From positions 1-16,363 of the forward strand of contig JBKJLF010000527.1 in assembly GCA_046597185.1 (NCBI GenBank): DNA of 16,363 nucleotides, in the 5' to 3' direction. Below the pieces are notes generated by a model that was not told the DNA's origin, did no database searches, and was given only the letters and a program-made list of their open reading frames with translations. The translations under genes were made by a program, and so were the position numbers. Source of the stretch: CAMBDR01 sp046597185 (lineage in GTDB: Bacteria; Pseudomonadota; Gammaproteobacteria; Burkholderiales; Burkholderiaceae_D). This document shows, in pieces, positions 1 through 8,190 of this stretch (position 1 is the first letter of the stretch; every line of letters starts with the position of its first letter).

Positions 1-1
1 C

Positions 2-3000
2 GCCCAGGCGCGCCGCCCGGCACTACGGCGTGGTTGTGGTGCGGCGTTTTCAGTCGAAGTCGATGGCACCGAACGGCTGGTGTTGGTGCAAGAAGTGGCC
101 GACGCCCAATCGAGTGCTGCCCATTCGTGGGCCGCCCAATCTCAAGCCGAGTTTGAACAACTCACCCATGAAATTCGTAGCGCCATTGCGCTCAACCACA
201 ACCTTGCCACTTACAGCATTTGCCTGATCAAGCGCGGCACCTTGCTTAAAACCTCCAGCGGCAAGATTCGCCGCCGCGCCATCCGTGAGCGTTACCTGAG
301 CGGCAAACTGAACGAGCTTTATCTGTGTAGCGCAACACTCGCCCCCGCGCCCTTCAGCCCCCTCACCGCACCCGGCATGGCGGCAGCCAACAGCAGCGCG
401 CCTGGTGCCGCCACACCATTGGCGCATTCCGGGCAGGCACTGAGCTTGACCGAAAAATTGATCACGCGCCTGGTCGCGCGCCAGTTGGGCTTGAATCCGG
501 CCGAGATCGACCCGCGCCAACAATTTGATGCCTATGGCCTCGATTCCAAGGCGTTGATCGGGCTTTCCGGCGAATTGGAACAAGAGCTGGGGCGCAAACT
601 GGCACCGCAGCTCTTCTACAATTACCCCAGCGTGGCCACCCTGGCGCGCTTTTTATCGGGTGATGCCAAGTCTGAGCACAGCGGCAATGCCAACCCAAAT
701 GCCAACCCAAATTCAGCCACCCCCACGCCAGAGACCGAACGCGATGCAATTGCCATTGTCGGCATGGCATGTCGGCTGCCCGGTGCCCATGATCTGCAGG
801 CTTTTTGGGACCTGTTGCAAGCGGGCCGCGATGCCATTACCGAAGTCCCTCCCGAGCGCTGGAATATCAACGCATGGTATGACGCCGACCCCGCCACACC
901 GGGCAAAATGGCCACCCGTTGGGGTGGGTTTATCGACCACGCCGACCACTTCGATGCCGACTTCTTCAATATTTCGCCGCGCGAAGCCGCCGCCATGGAC
1001 CCGCAGCAACGCCTGTTGCTGGAGTTGGCCTGGCATGCGCTGGAAGACGCAGGCATTGCGCCACCGGATTTAAGAGGCAGCCGTGGCGCTGTGTTTATTG
1101 GCATCAGCAGTAATGACTATTCGCGCCTGCAAGCGGGCACCGGCAATATGCTATCGGCGCATGTGAGTACGGGTAATGCGTTTTCGATTGCGGCCAATCG
1201 CCTGTCGTATTTTTTCGATTTACGCGGCCCCAGCATGGCGCTTGATACCGCCTGCTCGTCATCCTTGACGGCATTGCATGGCGCGGCCACCTGGCTACAA
1301 TCGGGTGACGGTGAAATCGCCCTGGTAGGTGGGGTGAACCTGTTGTTTTCGCCCGACATGACGGTGAGCTTTTCGCAAAACCGCATGATGGCAGCCGATG
1401 GCCGCTGCAAGAGCTTCAGTGAACAGGCCGATGGTTATGTACGCGCCGAAGGTTGCGGCGTGGTCGTGTTAAAACGCTTGAAAGATGCGCAGGCGGCGGG
1501 CGAGCGCATCTGGGCCGTGATCGCGGGGTCGGCCTGCAATCAGGATGGCCGTAGCAATGGTTTAACCGCCCCTAACGGCTTGGCGCAACAAGCGGTGATT
1601 CGGGATGCACTGCAACAGGCAGGCTGGCAACCCACTCAAGTGAGCATGGTGGAAACCCATGGCACCGGCACGCCTTTGGGTGATCCGATTGAAGCCGAAG
1701 CACTGGCCGCCGTATATGGCCAGGGCCGCGCTGCCGACGCGCCCCTGCTACTGGGTGCGGTAAAATCGCAAATCGGCCATCTTGAAGCGGCAGCCGGTAT
1801 CGCAGGCTTGATCAAAACCGCCCTGTGCCTGTTTCACCAAACCATACCGGCCAATTTGCATTGCACCAGCCCCAACCCCTTGATTCAACTGGATCAAGGG
1901 CATTTGGCCTTGCCCAAGGCCTTACAACCATGGCCAAAAAACGCGCCACTGCGGGCTGGCATCAGCGCCTTTGGCTTTGGCGGCAGCAATGCCCATGTGC
2001 TGCTGCAAGCTGGCCCGCCCGGCCTCATCGGCAACGATCAGGGCGCTACGCCAGCAAGGCCGATTCAGGTGTTGGCCTGGTCGGCCGCCAACCCGGCAGC
2101 ACTGGCTGCACTGAGCCAGGCACTGGCTGACAAAGTGAGCGCGCCAGCATGTGATATTGCCGCCTTTTGCCGCGCCGCCAATACCCGGCGCAAGCATTTT
2201 CGTCATGCGCGGCGGCTGGTTTTTGGCGCTTCAGCCAGCCAATTATATAGTGCACTGAGCGCACAAACCCGCACGACACCCGACAACCCAAGCCATGCCA
2301 GCCCGCACATTGCTTTTTTGTTTAGCGGCCAGGGTGCACAATATATCAATATGGGGCGCGCACTCTACGATTTTGCCCCATCCTTTCGCGCCGATCTGCA
2401 AACCTGTGATCGCTTATTGTCCGGCAAGCGCGCGGTTGGCTTGCTCGACCTGTTATTTCCCCCGTCCGATCAGGCCACGGCCATGGGCCAATTGCTGGAC
2501 CGTACCGAATACACCCAACCCGCCTTATTTTGCCTGGAATATGCCCTCGCCAGATTGTGGCAAAGCTGGGGCGTGCAAGCCGAAATATTGATGGGCCACA
2601 GCCTGGGAGAATTTGCCGCCGCCGCTGTGGCGGGGGTGTTTAGTCTGGAAGATGGCTTAACCTTGGTGGAAGCGCGCGGCCGTTTGATGCAAGCCTTGCC
2701 CGAGGCGGGCGGCATGCTGGCCGTGTTTGGGCACGAGCATGACTTCGCCGATATTCTGACGCGCATGGCCGGGAAAGTTTCGGTGGCAGCCTATAACGGC
2801 CCAGGGCAAATCGTCTTGTCCGGCGTGCTGGTGACCCTGGAAAAAGCCCAATCCATGCTCAAGCAACGCGATATTGATAGCAAATGGCTCAAGGTTTCCC
2901 ATGGCTTTCACTCACCGCTGATGCAACCCATGCTGGCCGAATTTTCGGCGCTGGCGCACACCTTGCAATACCATACGCCCACCATCGCCATCATCTCCAA

Positions 3001-6000
3001 TCTGACCGGCCAGTTGGAAACTGCGCGCCTGGCATCGGCACAGTATTGGATCGACCACATTTCAGCCCCGGTTCGGTTCGCCCAAAGTATCGATCAATTG
3101 AAGCGGCAAAATATTAATCTGGTGCTGGAAATCGGCCCGCAGCCAGTGCTGATTGGTATGGCGCAACGGATGTGGCCTGCAAGTGCCGCCCAGTTTTTGC
3201 CCTCACTTCAGGCCAGGGCCGACGACTGGGCCACCATGGCGGGCAGCTTGGCGCATTTGTATGAAGCCGGGGTCGAAATTGACTGGCACACGTTTGAAGC
3301 GCCCACTGATGCAGACAAATCGGAAGCCAAATCGGTGGCCAAGCCGGTCAACCTCGACCTGCCCAACTACCCATTTCAGGGTAAGCGCCATTGGTTTGAA
3401 GAACTGAGCGCCGCAACCCGTTCCATCGGGCGCAGCATGGGGCAGCACCCCTTACTCGGGCGGCCACTCGCTTCGCCGCGCCTGAAAGAAGGCGAGCGCC
3501 ACTACCAAAGCGCGTTTGACCTGCCCGGACCGGCCTTCTTCCGCTTGCCGGTCGAGCCACTGGAACGTAGGGTCTCGCTGATGGCTTTTTTGGAGCTGGC
3601 CATCGCCGCCCAGCACACACTCAGCCCCGAACACGCGCGCGGCTGTGTGCGCAATATTCGCTTGCACGGTTTGCTGCAAATGCAACGCGATGAACGGCAA
3701 TCGATTCATACCCTCTACGAACCCGCCGGCGAAAACAGCTTCCAGCTCTCGGTCTGGACCCAAAACCCGGCACCAACATGGCGGCAAGTGGCAACCGCCC
3801 GGCTGGACTTTGCAGCCAGACCCAGAACCCCACTCCAACCGCTGGCTGCGCTCAGGAAGCGCATCCGCCAGGTGGTGGATGTGGAACATTGGTACGAGAG
3901 CACCCGTGCCAGTGGGCTGAACTATTGCATTAGTCCGCATGCCTCCATCGAGCGCCTTTGGTTGGCCCCCGGTGAAGTGCTGGCCGAATTGCATTTATCC
4001 GAACTGGACGATACGCTTTGCGAAGGATTGCGCCTCAAGCATTCGCTCTGGCATGCCTCCACCCAAGTGCTGGGCGCACTATGCCCACGAGACGGCCACG
4101 GCACCTATTTCCCGACCGAAGTCGCGCTGGTTCAATTTATCAAGCAGCCGCAAGGTGGGCTGGTATTCCATGCCCACTTGCTTGATCACGATAGCAAGGC
4201 GGCGCGCTGCCTGGTCGATATCACGATTTACGACAGGGATGGCACATTGGTCGCCTTTATTGAGAGCGTCGCCTTAATCCCGGATGAAGTACAAGGTGGC
4301 CCACGTGAGCAGTGGCGCAAATCGTCAGCACAAGAGCGCCCTGCACTGCTGACCAAATACTTGCGCCAATTGGTGGCACGCGTGTTCCGGCGCGCAGCCG
4401 ATGAAATCCCACCAACCACACCCCTGAGCCAGCTCGGCCTGGATTCCCTGACCGCGCTTGAAATTGTGGCGCGCACCGAACAACTGTTTGAAGTGGGACT
4501 GGATGCCTCGATGTTGCAACATCATGCGAATTTGAATGACATGGTTCGCATGCTGGAACAACGCCTGGCCGAAGCCGAAGGTTGGTTGCAACGCCCCAGC
4601 GGGAAAGACAATTTATTGGTCGAACTCAATCGCGGCGACAGCGCTCTGCCACCCTTATTTTTGCTGCACCCGGTCGGCGGCGCGGTGTTTTGCTATCAGG
4701 AACTGGCACGCCACTTGGGCACGCAACCGATCATCGGGATTCAGTCGCCTGCGCTGGCTGGGCTGGCTGGCCTGACCGATTCGCATACCACGCTCGAAGC
4801 CCTGGCCCGGCATTATCTGGACTTGATCCGGGCACGCCAGCCAGAAGGCCCGTATCGCCTCGGTGGTTGGTCGATGGGTGGGGTGTTGGCCTATGAAATA
4901 GCGCGCCAACTCAGCGCTTTGGGCGCAGAAGTAGAATGCCTGTTACTGATTGACGCACTGGCAGCGCGTGGTGTGCAACATGCACCGACGATTGGCAAGA
5001 TGCGCAAACTGTTTGCAGCCGATCTTGGCATTGATTTAAGCGATCTCGACGATGCCGATCTGGACACCTATACGCTCGATGCGACGGTGCAGATTATTGA
5101 GCAAGCCCACCACCAATATGACGATACCCCCAAATTCAGCCAACTCGACCTGCATCGCATGCTCAGTTTATTCGAGCACAATCTGACCTTACTCAATGCC
5201 CACGTGGCGCAGCCATTCAATGGCACGGCAACCATTTTGCGTGCAGAAACCCCGCTCCTACCCGCTCGGCCTGACGCTTCTGGGCGCGAATGGGATCATC
5301 TGCTGGCCAGCATTGATGCCTTGCATACCGTGGTTGGCACCCACTTCACCCTGCTATCAGGCGTACACCTGATGATTACCGCCTCCTGGGTACGCAAAGC
5401 ACTCAAACGGGTCAACCAGCGTTTCGAGCAACCGCCTGTCGGCCCGGCACAGCCCGACTGGCAGCCATTGCAGCTTGGCCACGAGAGCCAGCGCGTCATT
5501 ATTATTGGCAACCCCGGCACCCCCAGCGCGCCTGGCGCGCCTGGCGCGCTTGGTGGCCTCCAGGCAAAGCTGCTGGTGGATGAAAGCCACCCATATTTCT
5601 TTGATCATCCACTCGACCATGTGAGCGGCATTTTAATGGTTGAAGCGATGCTGCAACTGAGCGAAAGCGCTGGCCTGCTCAAGGGCCAATTTATTCGCCA
5701 CCTGCGTTTAACCTTCCCGCGTTTTTGCGAAAAAGATCAGCCTGCCATACTCGAACTATCCGCCGCCCGCGAAGGCGAGTTTGCCACCTGCCGCGTCATG
5801 CAAGCGGCGCGCCCGGTGTGCAGCATGAAGTTCCTGAGCGCCCCCGTGCCAGCCCGGCATGCGGTTGAAACCATTGACCCCATAGCGGGCCAGACTGTCG
5901 CCATCACCCCCATTACGGCCATTACGCGAGCCAACGCCAAATTATTGCATAAAGAAAAGCCAGAAAACGTCTTGATCGGCACTTGGGCCTGGGACCATCA

Positions 6001-6388
6001 AACCGTGCGTTGCGCCTTGCTGCCAGCCCCTGCCGGGCACCAACTGGCACGTTGCCCGGATGGCTATTACTCGCCCTTATATTTACTGGAAACGGTCAGG
6101 CAACTGCTGACTGGTTTGGCCCACGAGCACTATGACGTACCGATGGGCACGCCGGTCAACCTGATCGGGGTGGAAATGTTTCTCGACGCCCCCATTCTCT
6201 GCGGCCCGGCCCTCACGCTGGCGCATCAACACAAACCACTCACGGAATTGGGCAGCGCCGGGTTTGTGCATTTTGAAGTCAATTTGATGATGGCAGACGA
6301 CATTTTAGGCATGTGCCGCCTGACGGCGCAAATACTTGATCGCGAAAGCTATCAAAAAGTACGTTTCTTGCGTGCTGAAACAAAATAA
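2..6388 (+). CDS. Multidomain PKS, 5' partial: FAAL(end)-ACP-KS-AT-DH*-ACP-TE-AfsA
   Basis: The frame is open from base 2, so the N-terminus lies outside the window; 2128 codons are visible. Domains in order by nucleotide position: the end of a fatty acyl-AMP ligase (to about 310) with the closing motif KTSSGKIRRR and its conserved Lys at 263-265; ACP1 (about 445-655, GLDS serine at 545-547); ketosynthase (743-2010, Cys 1253-1255, His 1658-1660 and 1778-1780); acyltransferase (about 2312-3200, GHSLGE serine at 2600-2602, and HGFH at 2900-2911, which favours malonyl-CoA); a degenerate DH fold (3446-4290); ACP2 (about 4340-4560, serine at 4445-4447); thioesterase (about 4618-5390, GWSMGG serine 4871-4873, Asp 4952-4954, His 5342-5344); and an AfsA-type tandem hot-dog domain (about 5575-6385, with HPYFFDHPLDHV). 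There is no KR, ER or methyltransferase domain. By family knowledge, FAAL would load a fatty acid onto ACP1 and KS/AT would add one C2 unit. I infer a beta-ketoacyl-ACP2 product. First visible gene of the cluster, 30 bp before the next. Confidence 0.93.
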   Translation, partial: AQARRPALRRGCGAAFSVEVDGTERLVLVQEVADAQSSAAHSWAAQSQAEFEQLTHEIRSAIALNHNLATYSICLIKRGTLLKTSSGKIRRRAIRERYLSGKLNELYLCSATLAPAPFSPLTAPGMAAANSSAPGAATPLAHSGQALSLTEKLITRLVARQLGLNPAEIDPRQQFDAYGLDSKALIGLSGELEQELGRKLAPQLFYNYPSVATLARFLSGDAKSEHSGNANPNANPNSATPTPETERDAIAIVGMACRLPGAHDLQAFWDLLQAGRDAITEVPPERWNINAWYDADPATPGKMATRWGGFIDHADHFDADFFNISPREAAAMDPQQRLLLELAWHALEDAGIAPPDLRGSRGAVFIGISSNDYSRLQAGTGNMLSAHVSTGNAFSIAANRLSYFFDLRGPSMALDTACSSSLTALHGAATWLQSGDGEIALVGGVNLLFSPDMTVSFSQNRMMAADGRCKSFSEQADGYVRAEGCGVVVLKRLKDAQAAGERIWAVIAGSACNQDGRSNGLTAPNGLAQQAVIRDALQQAGWQPTQVSMVETHGTGTPLGDPIEAEALAAVYGQGRAADAPLLLGAVKSQIGHLEAAAGIAGLIKTALCLFHQTIPANLHCTSPNPLIQLDQGHLALPKALQPWPKNAPLRAGISAFGFGGSNAHVLLQAGPPGLIGNDQGATPARPIQVLAWSAANPAALAALSQALADKVSAPACDIAAFCRAANTRRKHFRHARRLVFGASASQLYSALSAQTRTTPDNPSHASPHIAFLFSGQGAQYINMGRALYDFAPSFRADLQTCDRLLSGKRAVGLLDLLFPPSDQATAMGQLLDRTEYTQPALFCLEYALARLWQSWGVQAEILMGHSLGEFAAAAVAGVFSLEDGLTLVEARGRLMQALPEAGGMLAVFGHEHDFADILTRMAGKVSVAAYNGPGQIVLSGVLVTLEKAQSMLKQRDIDSKWLKVSHGFHSPLMQPMLAEFSALAHTLQYHTPTIAIISNLTGQLETARLASAQYWIDHISAPVRFAQSIDQLKRQNINLVLEIGPQPVLIGMAQRMWPASAAQFLPSLQARADDWATMAGSLAHLYEAGVEIDWHTFEAPTDADKSEAKSVAKPVNLDLPNYPFQGKRHWFEELSAATRSIGRSMGQHPLLGRPLASPRLKEGERHYQSAFDLPGPAFFRLPVEPLERRVSLMAFLELAIAAQHTLSPEHARGCVRNIRLHGLLQMQRDERQSIHTLYEPAGENSFQLSVWTQNPAPTWRQVATARLDFAARPRTPLQPLAALRKRIRQVVDVEHWYESTRASGLNYCISPHASIERLWLAPGEVLAELHLSELDDTLCEGLRLKHSLWHASTQVLGALCPRDGHGTYFPTEVALVQFIKQPQGGLVFHAHLLDHDSKAARCLVDITIYDRDGTLVAFIESVALIPDEVQGGPREQWRKSSAQERPALLTKYLRQLVARVFRRAADEIPPTTPLSQLGLDSLTALEIVARTEQLFEVGLDASMLQHHANLNDMVRMLEQRLAEAEGWLQRPSGKDNLLVELNRGDSALPPLFLLHPVGGAVFCYQELARHLGTQPIIGIQSPALAGLAGLTDSHTTLEALARHYLDLIRARQPEGPYRLGGWSMGGVLAYEIARQLSALGAEVECLLLIDALAARGVQHAPTIGKMRKLFAADLGIDLSDLDDADLDTYTLDATVQIIEQAHHQYDDTPKFSQLDLHRMLSLFEHNLTLLNAHVAQPFNGTATILRAETPLLPARPDASGREWDHLLASIDALHTVVGTHFTLLSGVHLMITASWVRKALKRVNQRFEQPPVGPAQPDWQPLQLGHESQRVIIIGNPGTPSAPGAPGALGGLQAKLLVDESHPYFFDHPLDHVSGILMVEAMLQLSESAGLLKGQFIRHLRLTFPRFCEKDQPAILELSAAREGEFATCRVMQAARPVCSMKFLSAPVPARHAVETIDPIAGQTVAITPITAITRANAKLLHKEKPENVLIGTWAWDHQTVRCALLPAPAGHQLARCPDGYYSPLYLLETVRQLLTGLAHEHYDVPMGTPVNLIGVEMFLDAPILCGPALTLAHQHKPLTELGSAGFVHFEVNLMMADDILGMCRLTAQILDRESYQKVRFLRAETK
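686..709 (+). repeat. Two 12-bp units in the ACP1-KS linker (NANP repeat)
   Basis: Two exact copies of aatgccaaccca lie side by side and encode NANPNANP in the low-complexity linker between ACP1 and the ketosynthase. They are in frame. This is most likely a flexible linker that grew by slippage. Confidence 0.75.
5528..5554 (+). repeat. Three 9-bp units in the TE-AfsA linker (APG repeat)
   Basis: Three near-identical 9-bp units encode APG-APG-ALG within a Pro/Gly/Ala-rich stretch between the thioesterase and the AfsA-like domain. The repeat marks the border between the two domains and supports a flexible tether. Confidence 0.7.
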
Positions 6389-6418
6389 TTTTTTTCCCAA
6401 CCCAAAAGGCCAACTATC

Positions 6419-7057
6419 ATGCGTAATCGAATCCCCCTCCTCTTCGCCATGTCCTTCGTGGTCGTTATCGCTTGGCTTACCTGGCGCAAAATCGCACCCT
6501 GGAGCGGCTTGATGCGCATCGCCAGTCTGGCCTTCCTCGGCAGCTACATTCTGTGGCTGTTTCTTGAATCACGGGTCGCCCTCACCGAAGCATTAAAAGG
6601 TGAAACCAGCTCCGACAAGGGCACTTGCGAAGCCTATGCCCTGGGTCGCGCCCTGGTGGTGGTGACGGCATTGGGCTTTGACACCCTGTGGACCGAGCCT
6701 AATCTGTGCATGGCGCTGGGGTTTGCGGTGTTCGCGGCAGGCGTGGCGTTTCGCCTGAACGCGATCCACACCCTGGGCAAGTTTTACTCGCACCGCGTGC
6801 GGGTGCTGGGCGATCACGAGGTCATCAGCACTGGCCCGTATAAACTGGTCAGGCACCCGGCCTATACCGGCATGCTCACCGCCCACCTTGGCGTGGTGAT
6901 CTTCTTCTTTAATTTTTACACGCTGGCGGCCTTGCTGCTGGTGTTATTGCCGGCCATGGTGACGCGGATTTTGGTCGAAGAAAAAGCCTTGTTTGAACTG
7001 CCCGGCTACCCGGAATATGCCGCCACCCACAAGCGCTTACTGCCGCTGATTTGGTAA
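6419..7057 (+). CDS. ICMT/PEMT-like membrane methyltransferase
   Basis: A 212-residue, very hydrophobic protein of the isoprenylcysteine carboxyl methyltransferase / phospholipid methyltransferase superfamily. The N-terminal half holds several likely membrane helices. The C-terminal half has the family signature: SHRVRVLGDHEVISTGPY, then RHPAYTG (Arg145-His146-Pro147), a hydrophobic hairpin, and EEKALFE...YPEYAATHKRLLPLIW with the conserved acidic pair from residue 187. Members bind S-adenosylmethionine at the membrane face and methylate carboxylates, lipids or small hydrophobic molecules. Inference: it methylates a lipid-like product of this cluster. The substrate cannot be told from sequence, and some relatives have unassigned functions. 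The ATG at 6419 has a weak AAAGG about 10 bp upstream. It follows the PKS by 30 bp and precedes the next gene by 8 bp, so it is almost certainly co-transcribed. Confidence 0.87.
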   Translation: MRNRIPLLFAMSFVVVIAWLTWRKIAPWSGLMRIASLAFLGSYILWLFLESRVALTEALKGETSSDKGTCEAYALGRALVVVTALGFDTLWTEPNLCMALGFAVFAAGVAFRLNAIHTLGKFYSHRVRVLGDHEVISTGPYKLVRHPAYTGMLTAHLGVVIFFFNFYTLAALLLVLLPAMVTRILVEEKALFELPGYPEYAATHKRLLPLIW

Positions 7058-7065
7058 GGTGTACC

Positions 7066-8169
7066 ATGGCTGAGGTGTTGAATATTTTGCTATTGGGTGG
7101 CAGCGGCTTTGTCGGGAGCGCGCTGTTGCGTGAAATGGCCTGCATGCCTGCTGGCAGCGTGCGGGTGCACGCTTTGTTACGCACACCCGCTGCGCTGCCG
7201 GATTACCCATTTCTGAGCAAAGTTGAAGGCAGTCTGGAATCGGCGCAAACCTTGGCACGCTTGCCCACGCTGGAGCCCGATGGCCGGTATATTCTCTTGC
7301 ATTTCGCCATCAAGCAAATTGACACCGACCACAGCGGCTTTGACGCCATCAATGTCGCTGCCACGCGCCACTTTTTAAGCCAGCTTGGTTTTCGTCTGGC
7401 CGGCGTCGTTTACGGCAGTTCCATGTCGGTGTACGGGCAAGGCAGTCAGGATGGCATCAGCGAAACCAGCGCAACCGGGCCAGAAACGGCATTGGCACTC
7501 AGCCGCCTGCGCGCCGAACAAGCCATCATCCACGAGGCCCAGGCCCGCCAAATACCCGCCTGGTTGCTGCGGCCACGCTTTGTGCTGGGTCAGGGCGACC
7601 GTTTCGTTTTACCCGGCTTATGCCGACTGGTGCAAAAACGAATTCAGCTTGGCAGTGGCCAGCAGCGCTTTTCAATCATTGAAGTATCTGACTATGCACG
7701 CATCATTATTCGGCTCAGCCAATTGGCCGCTGAGTCCGGGACTGAGGCCGGGACTGAGGCCGGGGCTGAGGCCGGGGCTGAGGCCGGGGCTGAGGCCGGG
7801 ACTGAGCACGGGGCTGGAGCCAAGTCTGAACTCGGCCAAACCATGGCAAGCCAGCGCGCCCTTCATGTTGGCTACGCCAGCGCCCTCAGTTTTAACGAAA
7901 TCACGCAGCAAATCCGGCAACAACACAAGCTGCAAGCGGCACGCTTTAACCTGCCCGCAGCGCCCTGGGTACGCAAGCTGCTGCGCCTGCTACCAGGCTC
8001 GGGCGGGGACAAACTGGCCACCCAAATCGAACTCATCGGTTTACCGCACTGGGGCAAAACCGATGCCTTGCAAACCTTGATTGGCCCTGATTTACTGAAC
8101 CGAAATCCCTTGACTGTACTGGCTGGCATTATCGAACGCGCCGGGCCACAGCAAGCCCCTCCAAATTGA
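7066..8169 (+). CDS. NAD(P)-dependent epimerase/dehydratase-like SDR
   Basis: Extended-SDR fold protein of 367 residues from the ATG at 7066, chosen because AAGG lies 6 bp upstream; a TTG at 7051 is in frame but overlaps the previous gene. The N-terminal dinucleotide-binding motif GGSGFVG is at residues 11-17, and YGSSMSVYG near residue 116 matches the family's active-site strand. At the place of the catalytic YxxxK the protein reads LALSR (Leu143, Arg147), so the usual Tyr and Lys are missing; the following RAEQ matches the normal helix. An insertion of about 28 residues made of GTEA/GAEA tetrapeptides (from about residue 222) comes from a 12-bp tandem repeat. The likely role is reduction, epimerisation or dehydration of a pathway intermediate, or a non-catalytic nucleotide-binding role if the missing residues matter. 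The gene lies 8 bp after the methyltransferase gene. Confidence 0.85.
   Translation: MAEVLNILLLGGSGFVGSALLREMACMPAGSVRVHALLRTPAALPDYPFLSKVEGSLESAQTLARLPTLEPDGRYILLHFAIKQIDTDHSGFDAINVAATRHFLSQLGFRLAGVVYGSSMSVYGQGSQDGISETSATGPETALALSRLRAEQAIIHEAQARQIPAWLLRPRFVLGQGDRFVLPGLCRLVQKRIQLGSGQQRFSIIEVSDYARIIIRLSQLAAESGTEAGTEAGAEAGAEAGAEAGTEHGAGAKSELGQTMASQRALHVGYASALSFNEITQQIRQQHKLQAARFNLPAAPWVRKLLRLLPGSGGDKLATQIELIGLPHWGKTDALQTLIGPDLLNRNPLTVLAGIIERAGPQQAPPN
7731..7814 (+). repeat. 12-bp tandem repeat (7 units) inside the SDR gene
   Basis: Seven consecutive 12-bp units of the pattern TGAGGCCGGG(A/G)C. Units 2 to 6 differ only at the A/G position; the first and last units are diverged at the edges. A length divisible by 3 keeps the SDR frame and adds one GTEA or GAEA tetrapeptide per unit. 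The array is a candidate slippage-prone minisatellite whose copy number may vary between strains. Confidence 0.93.
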
Positions 8170-8190
8170 ACCACTCAACCCTATCGACCT

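Noticed and set aside
50..583. Long minus-strand open frame (177 codons) opposite the FAAL end and ACP1
   Set aside because: It is a GC-rich antisense shadow of a clearly homologous + strand protein, and its translation has no recognisable motif.
2..6388. Trans-AT or modular multi-step PKS
   Set aside because: A complete integrated AT with GHSLGE and HGFH is present, and only one KS is visible, so a single cis-AT extension module is the simpler reading.
7731..7814. Possible CRISPR-like array
   Set aside because: The units are 12 bp and contiguous with no spacers, and lie inside a coding frame.
7672..7935. Minus-strand frame encoding repeated GLSP tetrapeptides
   Set aside because: It is the antisense reading of the 12-bp repeat in the SDR gene; nothing independent supports it.
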